From the IMG/VR virus record IMGVR_UViG_3300042731_008138, positions 1 to 62,463 of that record: a stretch of DNA of 62,463 nt. The stretch is one strand, 5' to 3'. Positions 7,987 through 16,709 of this stretch are shown here, one piece after another. A program made the translations under genes and the position numbers. The notes under the pieces were generated by a model. It did not search any database, had not been told where the DNA came from, and saw only the letters and a list, made by a program, of their open reading frames with translations. Each line of letters starts with the position of its first letter. Position 1 is the first letter of the stretch. Origin of the DNA: a virus.

Positions 7987-9047
7987 ATTCAGCCGTGTTC
8001 CGATCTGATGCGGGACAGCTTTTGGAAGCTTCTTCATCAGTGAAGCTAAAGAAATCCTCGAATAAGGAAGCATTTCTCACTCTCCTGGCCATGAAAAGGA
8101 AGCAGATGAATGCTGGGAACCGGGCCCGCACCAAGGCTCCCGCTCCGCTCCCCTGGCTTTATCCGTGGGCGGTGGAAAGAGCATACCGGGATTATGTTCG
8201 GAATATGATGATTTCCTTTACCGATCTGACAAAAAAGGAGATATTGCCCAATCTGAAGTATTGGTTGGATGAGAATCAGGATGGCTTAAGAACAGATGTG
8301 GAAGAGAATGAAGGAGAGACCGCTGTATTGAAAGAGATAGCAGAGGTCTTCCTGGCTTTTGGAGCTTTGGATCTGTTGTTCTTTTCCGGATCTGGAGGGC
8401 GGAATACCAAAAGTGAGGTGAAACGATATGGGATCCGTGCTGAATCCTTCAACAGTAAAGAGTGGAAAAAACAGACAAAAAGGATTTTGGGAACTCCCTA
8501 TGATATGACCGATCCGTTTATATCCTCTGCTGTAGAGGCCTGGGCCATGAGGAATTATGAGCTTATACGGAGCCTGGAGCAGAGATATATCAAAGACCTG
8601 AATCAGATAATACTGGATGCTGTACAACGTGGGGAAACGTCACAGAGCGTGTCCCAGAAAATCCATGCCCTGGATAGGAACCTGAAGGGGTATCAGGTTG
8701 ATCGTCTTGCCCGTGATCAGATAGGCAAGTTGAATGGAGTGCTGAACCGTCAAAGGCAGATGAATGTCGGAATTTCTACTTATATCTGGACTACGGCTGG
8801 AGATGAGAGAGTGAGGGGGAACCCGGCAGGGCCTTTCAAAAGAGCCGTGCCATCTCATTATATCATGAGCGGAGAAATCTGCCGGTGGGATGATTCCACT
8901 GTGTATTGGAAGGGCAAGTGGGTGAAGAGAACCGGCCGAATGCCTAAGGAGCATCCGGGGGAACCAATCCAATGTCGGTGTACGGGGCTCCCGAACTGGT
9001 CCACTCTTATTGAAGAAGCTGATCAGATGATCAGGGAGGCTGCTTAG
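7983..9047 (+). CDS. Minor head protein, Mu gpF-like
   Basis: Head morphogenesis protein. The C-terminal half contains the family signature: IARD-like LARDQIGKLNG, then TTAGDERVRGNPAGPF, then HPGEPIQCRCTG with the Cys pair. Basic N-terminal region. Length 354 and position after the portal fit the family. Confidence 0.87.
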   Translation: MNSAVFRSDAGQLLEASSSVKLKKSSNKEAFLTLLAMKRKQMNAGNRARTKAPAPLPWLYPWAVERAYRDYVRNMMISFTDLTKKEILPNLKYWLDENQDGLRTDVEENEGETAVLKEIAEVFLAFGALDLLFFSGSGGRNTKSEVKRYGIRAESFNSKEWKKQTKRILGTPYDMTDPFISSAVEAWAMRNYELIRSLEQRYIKDLNQIILDAVQRGETSQSVSQKIHALDRNLKGYQVDRLARDQIGKLNGVLNRQRQMNVGISTYIWTTAGDERVRGNPAGPFKRAVPSHYIMSGEICRWDDSTVYWKGKWVKRTGRMPKEHPGEPIQCRCTGLPNWSTLIEEADQMIREAA

Positions 9048-9048
9048 T

Positions 9049-9354
9049 ATGAAGATCAGGGAAGAATTGATGAGATATCTTATTGATGAGGCTGAATATT
9101 TACGGAGTGGAACAGTGACCATTGAGATATCAGCTACAAGTAATAAAACTGACGTGGTGACCAAGGCTTTGGTTAACGATGCTAGCCGGAAAAGGTACCG
9201 TATTTTATCTGAGCAGCAAGTAAGTTGGATTCGATCTCAGATTCAGGAGGTGGAGTTTGGCCGGGTGACTATTCAAATTGATAATGAATCTGGATCCCCT
9301 GAAATATTTTCTGAGCGGCGCAAGCGGTTTCCTCACGTACCATGTCCAGCTTGA
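9049..9354 (+). CDS. Hypothetical protein, 101 residues
   Basis: C-terminal half (SWIRSQIQEVEFGRVTIQID) weakly resembles the small DUF2292 fold (helix, then FGSVTI-like strand), but the match is short. Last gene before a strong terminator. Function unknown. Confidence 0.65.
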   Translation: MKIREELMRYLIDEAEYLRSGTVTIEISATSNKTDVVTKALVNDASRKRYRILSEQQVSWIRSQIQEVEFGRVTIQIDNESGSPEIFSERRKRFPHVPCPA

Positions 9355-9364
9355 GGAAAAAGAT

Positions 9365-9412
9365 ATGCGAAGGGGTAGACGTAGTTTAAAAAAAGGGTTA
9401 TTATTAAGATAG
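9365..9412 (+). CDS. Possible 15-residue basic peptide
   Basis: MRRGRRSLKKGLLLR follows GAGGAA by seven bases. Too short to be sure. It ends right at a hairpin (9412-9421 with 9438-9447), so it could be a leader peptide or chance. Confidence 0.2.
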   Translation: MRRGRRSLKKGLLLR

Positions 9413-9530
9413 TGATCACAAACCCTTCCCAGTTGTGTTGTGATTACCAAATCTGACTGATTGAGGAACAAAGGTCAGGTTCAGGAAAAGCCAAATTGGC
9501 ATATTCCTGGATCTGACCTTTTTTTATTTT
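9412..9530 (+). terminator. Hairpin region ending in a strong rho-independent terminator
   Basis: GTGATCACAA (9412-9421) pairs with TTGTGATTAC (9438-9447). Then AAAGGTCAG (9470-9478) pairs with CTGACCTTT (9513-9521), with further inner pairing (TCAGGAA/TTCCTGGA and GCCAA/TTGGC), followed by TTTTTTTATTTTT. It divides the packaging/portal block from the next gene. Confidence 0.85.
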
Positions 9531-9542
9531 TGGAGGAATGAA

Positions 9543-11342
9543 TTGGGGATTCCTAAAACGTATACAATTTTAGATACGGCAGTTTATAACACAGATAAGA
9601 TTGAAATTGTTGGGGATAAATTCCAACTTAAACTCCAGCAGGATGATATTGATTTTACTGAGGATTTTGCTGATGATACAGGGTTTACCTATGATTCTAA
9701 TTTGGCAGAATTCCCAGGCGGGCAAGTTCAACAAATAGATAAACGTCCTGCGAATGCTATTGCCTATGCCTCTTTTAATTTGGATGAAAATCTAAATTGG
9801 GGAGAAGGTACTCTCAATGGAACATTAAATGGAAATGCTTCTGTTTCTGGTGGCGAACTTGATCTTACAGGCGGGGATGCTAACGTTGAATACAATACCG
9901 ATAATTTGGTATCAATGATTCAGGAAGGATGTATCAGAATTAGGTGGAAACCAAATTATACAGGCAATGCTCCTGCTATTCAAGAGATTTTTCAATCAAA
10001 TATAAGTACAGTAGACAGAATTCATTTACGTCATAATGTTAATTTTTTCCAATGTTATGTATATAATTCTTCAGGAGTTCTACTTTTTAATATGAGTTTT
10101 GTATGGACACCTTCTACAATAAAATATTACGAAGTAGAACTTAATTTTAATGCTACTGCTGGGATTGCCCGTATTTTTATTGATGGGCAATTACAAGATT
10201 CAGATTCAAATACAGGTACAAGAACGGAAAATAATCTTTTCAGGATTGGTGCCAGTTCTGGAATGGACAGTTACATTGATAGTGTTTTAATTTTTGATAC
10301 TGTCCAACATACATCAAATTATACTCCGGATTGGTCGGATGTTTATAATACAATTTATTTAGGGTCATCTATAATCTTGCCAGAAATGGAACATACTGGA
10401 GTTGGAACAATTAAGCTTTTCAATTCTTTTTCAATCATAGAGTCAGGATCTCCGAGATATGTTATTCAGATAGGAAGATCCGGAGATTATTTATATTGGT
10501 CTGGATCAGCTTGGGTTGTCTCAGATGAAACATATGATCAAGCAAATGACGTAACAACCTTTAATTCAAATTGTGGAAGTCTCTCTGTTGATGGGGAAGA
10601 ATATGGACAATTCATGATTATATTTCCGGATACAAATATTCAATGTATTGTTGATGAACTTACTGCTAACATGAATGTGGATATAGGATATCCGACAGAC
10701 AACCCGGTAATTATTTTTTCTGAAACAATCTTGCATGAAGGATTGGAAAATATTTCCGGTGTTGTGGAACAAACTGGCTCAGATGATGTAGAACTTACCT
10801 TTTCAAAAGGAACGGTTGATTATTATTTTGACACATCAGATTGGGTTGTGTCTAGTGGGTATCCTCAATCTAACACAATAGCTGAAGCTGAAGCGGCCAA
10901 AGCATCTTTCACAATTGAAGGTTTTCCGGTAGTTATGACTACAAAAGTATATCTGTATTCGGATGATGGAAACTCCACCCCAGCATTTGAGAGTTTGACA
11001 TTGGAGTATGATTTTGTAGGGACCGAAGATGCTCCTCCCATAACTGTTGTGTATGGATGGGCCAGAAATATTGACGGAACTCCATCGACAGAACCTTTTG
11101 ATATTGTGTTATATCATGATGCGGTGAAATATCCTACGGTAAATCTGGTACGTAATATTCCAAAAACAATTGTTACCCCCAGAGCAAATGGATATTGGGA
11201 ACAACCTTTGATCCCAACAGATGATATGGAATCTGGATCATATTATGAAGCTAGGTTTCCACTGAGAACAAGAAAATTCTTAGTTGAGAATACTGATTAT
11301 CAGTCCTTCAATGATTGTATCTTACCAGGAGGAAATGAGTGA
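9543..11342 (+). CDS. Large beta-rich structural protein with LamG/ConA-like domain
   Basis: TTG start at 9543 is preceded by GGAGG at the right distance. Of 599 residues, ~75-240 have the pattern of a concanavalin-like lectin jelly roll (WKPNYTGN, YYEVELNFNATAG, ARIFIDGQLQDS, FRIGASSG). The middle and end are repeated beta domains (YLYWSGSAWVV; FDTSDWVVSSGYPQS) and a C-terminal Ig-like part. It may decorate the capsid or bind host surfaces. It lies unusually between the minor head and protease genes. The DNA is clearly more A/T-rich than its neighbours, suggesting an acquired module. Confidence 0.7.
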   Translation: MGIPKTYTILDTAVYNTDKIEIVGDKFQLKLQQDDIDFTEDFADDTGFTYDSNLAEFPGGQVQQIDKRPANAIAYASFNLDENLNWGEGTLNGTLNGNASVSGGELDLTGGDANVEYNTDNLVSMIQEGCIRIRWKPNYTGNAPAIQEIFQSNISTVDRIHLRHNVNFFQCYVYNSSGVLLFNMSFVWTPSTIKYYEVELNFNATAGIARIFIDGQLQDSDSNTGTRTENNLFRIGASSGMDSYIDSVLIFDTVQHTSNYTPDWSDVYNTIYLGSSIILPEMEHTGVGTIKLFNSFSIIESGSPRYVIQIGRSGDYLYWSGSAWVVSDETYDQANDVTTFNSNCGSLSVDGEEYGQFMIIFPDTNIQCIVDELTANMNVDIGYPTDNPVIIFSETILHEGLENISGVVEQTGSDDVELTFSKGTVDYYFDTSDWVVSSGYPQSNTIAEAEAAKASFTIEGFPVVMTTKVYLYSDDGNSTPAFESLTLEYDFVGTEDAPPITVVYGWARNIDGTPSTEPFDIVLYHDAVKYPTVNLVRNIPKTIVTPRANGYWEQPLIPTDDMESGSYYEARFPLRTRKFLVENTDYQSFNDCILPGGNE

Positions 11343-12727
11343 AAGAAGAAAAGAGAGTTGCCGGAGAGATCCCGGAGGAAGAAGATCAGGAACTTGAAGA
11401 AGAGGACAAATGCGGAACCAAGAAAAAGAAGAAGGATTCTGCTGATGAAACCAACCCCGGGTCCGGACCGGAGCGGACCGATGAGTTGACCCCTTCTTTT
11501 TCAGCGGATCTGAAGGGGCTCCCTGAGGAAACCCGGTTTGACCGCATAGAGGCTCCTGATTGGATGACCTCCCGGTTTGATCTTACTGATGACGGCTATC
11601 TGAAAGGCAGGGCGGTTATCACCTGTGTGGGGGTTTTCCTGTACCAGAACAAAGACGGCTCTGTCTGCCGGGAATTGCGGCACCCCTCTGAGGTATTCCA
11701 CCCTGATTCCATTGCTTCACTGAAGGGGATCCCTCTGACCAATATGCACCCCCCTGAAAGAGTGACCGCAGAGAACATTGCCAAGTACGGGAAGGGAATG
11801 ACTGGGGACAATCCCTCATACCCGGCCAATTGGGAAGACATGATGCCCAAGAATCCTGAATACATGAACGGGAAAAAATTGAGTGATGGATACAACCTGG
11901 CCAATGATTTGACCTGGACGGATCCGGACACAATTCAGGATATCATGGATGGTCGTCAGGAATTGTCTGCCGGTTATTCTATGGTGTACGATCCCACCCC
12001 TGGGGTTTGGTGTGGGATCCCCTATGATGGGATACAGAGGCGGATCCGGTACAACCATGTTGCTGCCGTTGATCGGGCCCGGGCGGGAGATGCTGCCCGC
12101 ATGAGAATGGATTCTGCTGACGCTTTCTGCGTTGGTGAAATAAATAATATGGAGGACCATATGAAAACGACCAGAATTGATGGCGTGGATTATCAGGCAG
12201 AGGCCAAGGTCATTGAAACAATGGACAAAGCGCAGAAAGACCTGAAAGCGAAAACTGATGAATTTAACGTCTACAAGGAGGATACTGTCAAACAGATATC
12301 CACCTTGGAAGCTGAAAGGGATGACTTCAAGGCCAAGCTGGAAAAAGCTGAAAAAGACTTGAAGGAAGCCAAGGATGCTGCTGACGACCAGGAACGGATT
12401 GACGCAGCTGTCAAGGCCAGACTGGATCTGCTCCGGGTAGCAGAGAAAGCTGGCGTGGAGGTCCAGGATAGTATGTCTGATCTGGATATCAAAAAAGCAG
12501 TTATCGGAAAATCCAACCCCGATCTGAACCTGGATGAAAAAGATGAGACATATATCAATGTCCGTTTTGACATTGCTCGGGAAGATTTGGAAAAGACTGA
12601 TGCGGCGGCTGACCAAAATATTCAGACCGTTCTGGACTCCAAAAAGCCGGATCCGGAATTGAACCTGGATGCCAAGCGTGATGAATATGAAAAAGAACTT
12701 AGCGGTCGCTGGAAAGGAGAGAAATGA
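11339..12727 (+). CDS. Prohead protease (DUF2213) fused to scaffold
   Basis: N-terminal ~270 residues are the DUF2213 protease: GRAVITCVGVFLY, LKGIPLTNMHPP, GYNLANDLTW, ELSAGYSMVYD and YNHVAAVDRARAGDAARMR. After residue 275 comes a long charged coiled coil (scaffold) up to residue 462. The N-terminal 50 residues are low-complexity acidic. The protease should digest scaffold and mature the capsid. An internal start for the scaffold alone is annotated separately. Confidence 0.87.
   Translation: MKEEKRVAGEIPEEEDQELEEEDKCGTKKKKKDSADETNPGSGPERTDELTPSFSADLKGLPEETRFDRIEAPDWMTSRFDLTDDGYLKGRAVITCVGVFLYQNKDGSVCRELRHPSEVFHPDSIASLKGIPLTNMHPPERVTAENIAKYGKGMTGDNPSYPANWEDMMPKNPEYMNGKKLSDGYNLANDLTWTDPDTIQDIMDGRQELSAGYSMVYDPTPGVWCGIPYDGIQRRIRYNHVAAVDRARAGDAARMRMDSADAFCVGEINNMEDHMKTTRIDGVDYQAEAKVIETMDKAQKDLKAKTDEFNVYKEDTVKQISTLEAERDDFKAKLEKAEKDLKEAKDAADDQERIDAAVKARLDLLRVAEKAGVEVQDSMSDLDIKKAVIGKSNPDLNLDEKDETYINVRFDIAREDLEKTDAAADQNIQTVLDSKKPDPELNLDAKRDEYEKELSGRWKGEK
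12161..12727 (+). CDS. Nested scaffold protein with its own start
   Basis: ATG 12161 is in frame with the protease gene (274 codons downstream) and has GGAGG at 12151-12155, five bases before it. The product, 188 residues starting MKTTRIDGVDYQAEAK, is the coiled-coil scaffold alone. The arrangement is the same as lambda C/Nu3. Seen: the start and RBS; inferred: use in vivo. Confidence 0.65.
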   Translation: MKTTRIDGVDYQAEAKVIETMDKAQKDLKAKTDEFNVYKEDTVKQISTLEAERDDFKAKLEKAEKDLKEAKDAADDQERIDAAVKARLDLLRVAEKAGVEVQDSMSDLDIKKAVIGKSNPDLNLDEKDETYINVRFDIAREDLEKTDAAADQNIQTVLDSKKPDPELNLDAKRDEYEKELSGRWKGEK

Positions 12728-13479
12728 TGGCAGCTTATGGAGACATGGACCGGGGGATCCCCGGTATGAAATCTGGGAGTTATTCCCGGGTAGAGAGCAA
12801 AGTTGCTCAGGAAGAGATTGCCTTTGGCCTGCCTGTCTTTGGCTATATTGGTGAGGACGGCAAATGTTGGGGGTACAAGAACGATGTGGGCAAAATCGTT
12901 TTTGATGCTGATTTTGAGGCCAGTAACGTCATCACCATTACGGTGAATACCGTTGCTGCAGATGATGTTACTTACGCTTCTAGCCATGATAATACTATGG
13001 ACCTGTTATTGGCTGCAGTACAGGCTTTGGAGGGGGTGGAAGCTGCTCTGGACTCTACAGATACGGATAATCGGACCCTGCTCATTCGTGTGAAGGGTGA
13101 GACTGCAGCTGTGACTGAGGCCGTTGTAGGTGGGTCCGGACAGCCGGACGGAACTATCACTTATGGTTCAGGACAGATATTCCTGGGCGTATCTCTGTTC
13201 ACTCAAAAAATGCCTTATGACAGTTCTGCTGCGTATGATGCAGAGGACGCGGTCAATGTTATGGTGGACGGATGGATCAGGGGAGAGACGGCTGCAGCTG
13301 TAAGTGTCAATGGAACTCCCTATGTAGTTACTACTGAGGGAGCCAACCTTGGTAAGTTCAGCACTTCCGGTGAGGAACTTACAGGGTACTATACAGAAGA
13401 TGTGGCTACCGCAGGCAATGCAGAGCTCCGGGTTCAGGGCCAGGCCCCTATGACCTATGGCGAAATTGCTTTTGCTTAA
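12724..13479 (+). CDS. Head decoration/cement-like structural protein with inserted domain
   Basis: 251 residues between protease and major capsid genes, the usual place of decoration proteins. The flanks (MKSGSYSRVESKVAQEEIAFG and YYTEDVATAGNAELR) resemble structural cement proteins such as the P22 gp24-like family. Residues ~55-145 are an insert, K-V-F-D-A-D-F-x-A-S-N through Q-P-D-x-T-I-T, that is also present in the tail sheath at 17071-17350. Confidence 0.65.
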   Translation: MMAAYGDMDRGIPGMKSGSYSRVESKVAQEEIAFGLPVFGYIGEDGKCWGYKNDVGKIVFDADFEASNVITITVNTVAADDVTYASSHDNTMDLLLAAVQALEGVEAALDSTDTDNRTLLIRVKGETAAVTEAVVGGSGQPDGTITYGSGQIFLGVSLFTQKMPYDSSAAYDAEDAVNVMVDGWIRGETAAAVSVNGTPYVVTTEGANLGKFSTSGEELTGYYTEDVATAGNAELRVQGQAPMTYGEIAFA

Positions 13480-13494
13480 AAGAGGAGGAAAGAA

Positions 13495-14430
13495 ATGAAG
13501 AAACACAATGACCCTTTCCGGCTGGATGCTAATGAGTCTGCTTTTTTTGACAGGGAGTTGAAGTACATCAAGGCCCGGTCTTATGACACTAAGTACAAAG
13601 ACCTGAAGTATGCTGCACTCATTCCGGTATCCACTGAAGCCAATTCCGGAGCCAGGGAGATCACTTACCAGAGATATACCAAAATTGGCTTTGCGAAGAT
13701 CGTGGCTGATTATGCCAATGACTTTCCGCGTGCGGATGTGTACGGGGAAGAAGTGACTCAGAAGGTGCGGTCTATCGGTAACAGTTTTGGATATTCCATT
13801 CAGGAAATCCGGGAAAGCCAGATGGCTGGCAAGAACCTGGATCAGAGAAGGGCTGACGCTGCCCGAAGGGCGCAGGAAGAAAAACACAATGATATTGCGT
13901 GGAATGGCGATGATAGTTTTGGACTTCAGGGCTTCATCGACTATCCCGGTATTACTGAGTACACCTTGCCTGATGGAGACGCGGGGACCACTGACTGGGC
14001 CAGCAAAACTCCCGATGAGATTATTGCGGATATGAGCGGCATTGTAACGGGCATTATAGACTCCACCAATGGTCGGGAAGTTCCGGATACCATGCTGCTG
14101 CCTATCGATCAGTATGAATTGATTGCGAATACCCGTATGACTGGGGACACTGAAAGAACCATTATGAAATACTTCTTGGAGAACAACCCCCACATCAAGA
14201 CAATTGACTGGCTGGTTGAGCTGGCTGATGCCGGATCTGCTGATGATTCCAATGATCGGATGATGGTGTATAAAAAAGATCCCATGAACCTGACTTATGA
14301 AGTACCCCAGACCATTGAGCAATTTGCTCCCCAGCAGCACAACATGGAGTTTGTTGTGCCTATTCACTCCCGCTCCGGCGGCGTGATTGTATACTATCCA
14401 CTGTCTGTGTCTTACGCAGATGGTATCTAA
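13495..14430 (+). CDS. Major capsid protein (DUF2184-like)
   Basis: 311 residues; motifs SGAREITYQRYTKIG, FGYSIQEIRESQMAGKNLDQ (in two parts) and NTRMTGDTERTIMKYFLENNPHI are characteristic of the DUF2184 HK97-fold capsid family. It has a strong RBS (GAGGAGGAAAG). Position after the protease and cement genes is as expected. Confidence 0.88.
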   Translation: MKKHNDPFRLDANESAFFDRELKYIKARSYDTKYKDLKYAALIPVSTEANSGAREITYQRYTKIGFAKIVADYANDFPRADVYGEEVTQKVRSIGNSFGYSIQEIRESQMAGKNLDQRRADAARRAQEEKHNDIAWNGDDSFGLQGFIDYPGITEYTLPDGDAGTTDWASKTPDEIIADMSGIVTGIIDSTNGREVPDTMLLPIDQYELIANTRMTGDTERTIMKYFLENNPHIKTIDWLVELADAGSADDSNDRMMVYKKDPMNLTYEVPQTIEQFAPQQHNMEFVVPIHSRSGGVIVYYPLSVSYADGI

Positions 14431-14460
14431 TCCAAGACAAAAGGAAGAGGAGGAAAGGAA

Positions 14461-14958
14461 ATGTTTTTGGAATGGAAAGAAAATCGGATCCTGATCGTTC
14501 CGCGGATGAAGAAAGCTAGTGGAGTCACCAACAAAAAGGGACAGAAAGTTGCTGGCCGGAAGGTTGGTAAGGTTATCCTTAAGCCCGGAGTGAACTATGT
14601 CCCGGACCAGTTCTATCAGGACATTGAAGGCATTTTGGAAGGTAAGATCAGAAGTGGTCAGATTGAAGCCTATACCGTGGAGAAGGATGGGAAAAAGATT
14701 TCGGCCACTATTGATCTGATGGATCCGGCCCAGGTGAAACGTTTGGCCCGGGAGACATATGACCTGGACTCATTAAGGAAAATGCTGGAACAGGCCAAGG
14801 GTGACGAATCCCGGACTATTCTCCGCGCCCGTGAGAATGAGCTGGAGAAGGAATACAAAAAGATGGGCGCCCAGACGGAGAAGGCCAAAACCAAAGAAGA
14901 GGAAAGCAAAACAAATAAGGCCACTCAGGTTGCTTCACCCAAGGTGGAAATGGAATAA
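14461..14958 (+). CDS. Hypothetical head-region protein, 165 residues
   Basis: N-terminal ~80 residues look like a small beta domain (NRILIVPRMKK, VGKVILKPGVNYVPDQFY); the C-terminal half is a charged helix with a Lys/Glu tail. Such genes between capsid and DUF4054 genes occur in related phages. Function not known; perhaps a head or connector accessory. Confidence 0.7.
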   Translation: MFLEWKENRILIVPRMKKASGVTNKKGQKVAGRKVGKVILKPGVNYVPDQFYQDIEGILEGKIRSGQIEAYTVEKDGKKISATIDLMDPAQVKRLARETYDLDSLRKMLEQAKGDESRTILRARENELEKEYKKMGAQTEKAKTKEEESKTNKATQVASPKVEME

Positions 14959-15314
14959 TGAGTGCTAGTACAGTTTTGGATGCTATTGCTCCTCAGTTCG
15001 CCTCTGATGCTGGAAAGACAACCTTTCTGAGCTTGGCGGCCGGCCGTACGTCCTCATGTTTCTTTGGAGTCAATTATGATCTGGCGGTTGCTCTGAGGGC
15101 GGCACATATGATGACCCTCAGGGACCGCCGGTCAGGTTCCCCCGGGGCTGCTTCTAGCAAGAGGGAAGGAGGACTGGCCATCAGCTATTCCCAAGCCCAG
15201 GGCGGTGATGCAGATTTGGGCCAGACCCACTATGGTCGGCAGCTGGAAGGATTGATCAATGGGAATATTCCGGCAGTAGGATTGACAGGAGGCGGAGTTG
15301 CCTGTACACAGTGA
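14958..15314 (+). CDS. Head-tail connector protein (DUF4054-like)
   Basis: 118 residues beginning MSASTVLDAIAPQFASDAGK with the DUF4054 pattern of short helices (YDLAVALRAAHMMTL) and Gly/Ser-rich C-terminus (GLAISYSQAQG, THYGRQLEGL). Equivalent to gp6/gp15-type adaptors that bind the portal. Confidence 0.8.
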   Translation: MSASTVLDAIAPQFASDAGKTTFLSLAAGRTSSCFFGVNYDLAVALRAAHMMTLRDRRSGSPGAASSKREGGLAISYSQAQGGDADLGQTHYGRQLEGLINGNIPAVGLTGGGVACTQ

Positions 15315-15756
15315 GGTCATTGAGAAAGATTTGGGGTGGGAACAGATCAAAAAAGATCTGTTGAAGCTCAACGGGGCTGTTACTGAGGTGGGCCTTTTTG
15401 GTCATGGGGGATCCCCGGAGACGGACGTGGCAGCCAGAGGGGCTGTTCATGAATTGGGATCCCCCCGGCGGAACATTCCCCAAAGACCCTTCACCCGAAA
15501 TGCTTTTGATGCGAATCAAAGGAAGTTTTATGATTTTATTGACAGTCAGTATGGAACCATGTTGGATGGGAGATTGTCCCCAGCAAGGTTGATTGCATTG
15601 ACAGGAGAAAAGATGGTGTATTATATCAAGCGGTCTATTTCATTTGGAACATTCCTCCCGTTGAAACCCAGGACCATTTTGATGAAGGGAAGTTCCAAAC
15701 CTCTGATTGATACAGCCATCATGAGAAACTCTGTCACCCACAAGGATGAAGTCTGA
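15298..15756 (+). CDS. HK97 gp10-like neck/tail completion protein
   Basis: A TTG start at 15298 lies five bases after AGGAGG (15287-15292). The sequence has the features of virion morphogenesis proteins of this group: VGLFGHGGSPETDVAARGAVHELG (two parts), PQRPFTRNAFD, LKPRTILMKGSSKPLIDTA (two parts). It overlaps the previous gene by 17 bp. Confidence 0.78.
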   Translation: MPVHSEVIEKDLGWEQIKKDLLKLNGAVTEVGLFGHGGSPETDVAARGAVHELGSPRRNIPQRPFTRNAFDANQRKFYDFIDSQYGTMLDGRLSPARLIALTGEKMVYYIKRSISFGTFLPLKPRTILMKGSSKPLIDTAIMRNSVTHKDEV

Positions 15757-16115
15757 TGGGATATGAAGAGTTTGCTGAATTTCACAGTAATATTTCTGGT
15801 GAGAACAAAACTGGGGCCTATGTAGGCCGATTGTGGGTTGCCTCTCCAAGCGGAGATGTGTTTATTGAGGGATCAGTTCAGCCCCTCAGTGGATTTGAGG
15901 CCCAAAATCTTAATGTGGGCGAAGACAATCTGGGCAAAATGAAATTGTTTACCGACACGGAATTAAAAGTGGCTGAACAGGGAACAGAAAACAAAGGGGA
16001 TATGATCTATTGGCTAGAGGATCGGTGGGAAGTAATAGCATTGAGGTCTTGGCAAAATAATATTATCCCCCATTATGAATATGTTGTGGAATATAGGGGG
16101 CCTGTACCAGCATGA
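15756..16115 (+). CDS. Head closure / neck protein
   Basis: 119 residues; beta-rich with a C-terminal pattern GDMIYWLEDRWEVIALRSW and NIIPHYEYVVEY typical for small head-closure proteins in DUF3383-sheath phages. Starts on the last base of the upstream gene and overlaps the next by 4 bp. Confidence 0.7.
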   Translation: MGYEEFAEFHSNISGENKTGAYVGRLWVASPSGDVFIEGSVQPLSGFEAQNLNVGEDNLGKMKLFTDTELKVAEQGTENKGDMIYWLEDRWEVIALRSWQNNIIPHYEYVVEYRGPVPA

Positions 16116-16708
16116 CTCCTACCGAATTGATGGATTTTGTATATAGTTGGATAAATAAGGTGATTAATACGGAGGCTACACCAGCAAGGGACCTAAAAAT
16201 AATTGAGGAGTACCAAAGCGCACCCCGCCCTGATCCACCGTATTTGACTATATCGAATCCTTTTGGGTTTCATCCAATTGGTCGGGCAACAAAAGGTGGG
16301 ATCAAGGTCAATGATTCAGGGATTCCTATTGATGAAGAGGGGGATCCGATAGCCCCAGGAGAAAATGGAGTACAGGAAATGGTCCAGGACTTCCAGGCTA
16401 CAATAACACTGAAAGAAATAGGCAGTCGGAATGAATCTACTGGAGTCCCCAATGGGGGAGATGGCCGGTTCCTTCAGGAACTGCTTATGAGCATAGAAAA
16501 GGAAGAGATTCAGCAGCTTGGGGCCACTAACCAGGTTGCTTTCCTTACAGAATTGGGTATTTCCGCATCCCCAGAGGAAAGGGGAGGGGAATGGGACCTG
16601 ATTGAAATGTTGGATATTCAATTCGGGTTTGCGGTCAAAGCTACTGAGAGACTTAGTTGGATTGATACCGTGGACTGGGATTATACATTCGAGACAGGAG
16701 GAGAATAA
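16112..16708 (+). CDS. Neck/tail terminator protein (LIC_12616-like)
   Basis: 198 residues. The N-terminus (FVYSWINKVINTEATPAR), PPYLTISNPFG and the strand VQDFQATITLKEIG correspond to the phage neck terminator family described from LIC_12616. It probably caps the tail tube. Precedes the sheath gene. Confidence 0.78.
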   Translation: MTPTELMDFVYSWINKVINTEATPARDLKIIEEYQSAPRPDPPYLTISNPFGFHPIGRATKGGIKVNDSGIPIDEEGDPIAPGENGVQEMVQDFQATITLKEIGSRNESTGVPNGGDGRFLQELLMSIEKEEIQQLGATNQVAFLTELGISASPEERGGEWDLIEMLDIQFGFAVKATERLSWIDTVDWDYTFETGGE

Positions 16709-16709
16709 T

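Noticed and set aside
8640-9164. Long minus-strand frames within head genes
   Set aside because: They oppose genes with clear homology and lack ribosome-binding sites.
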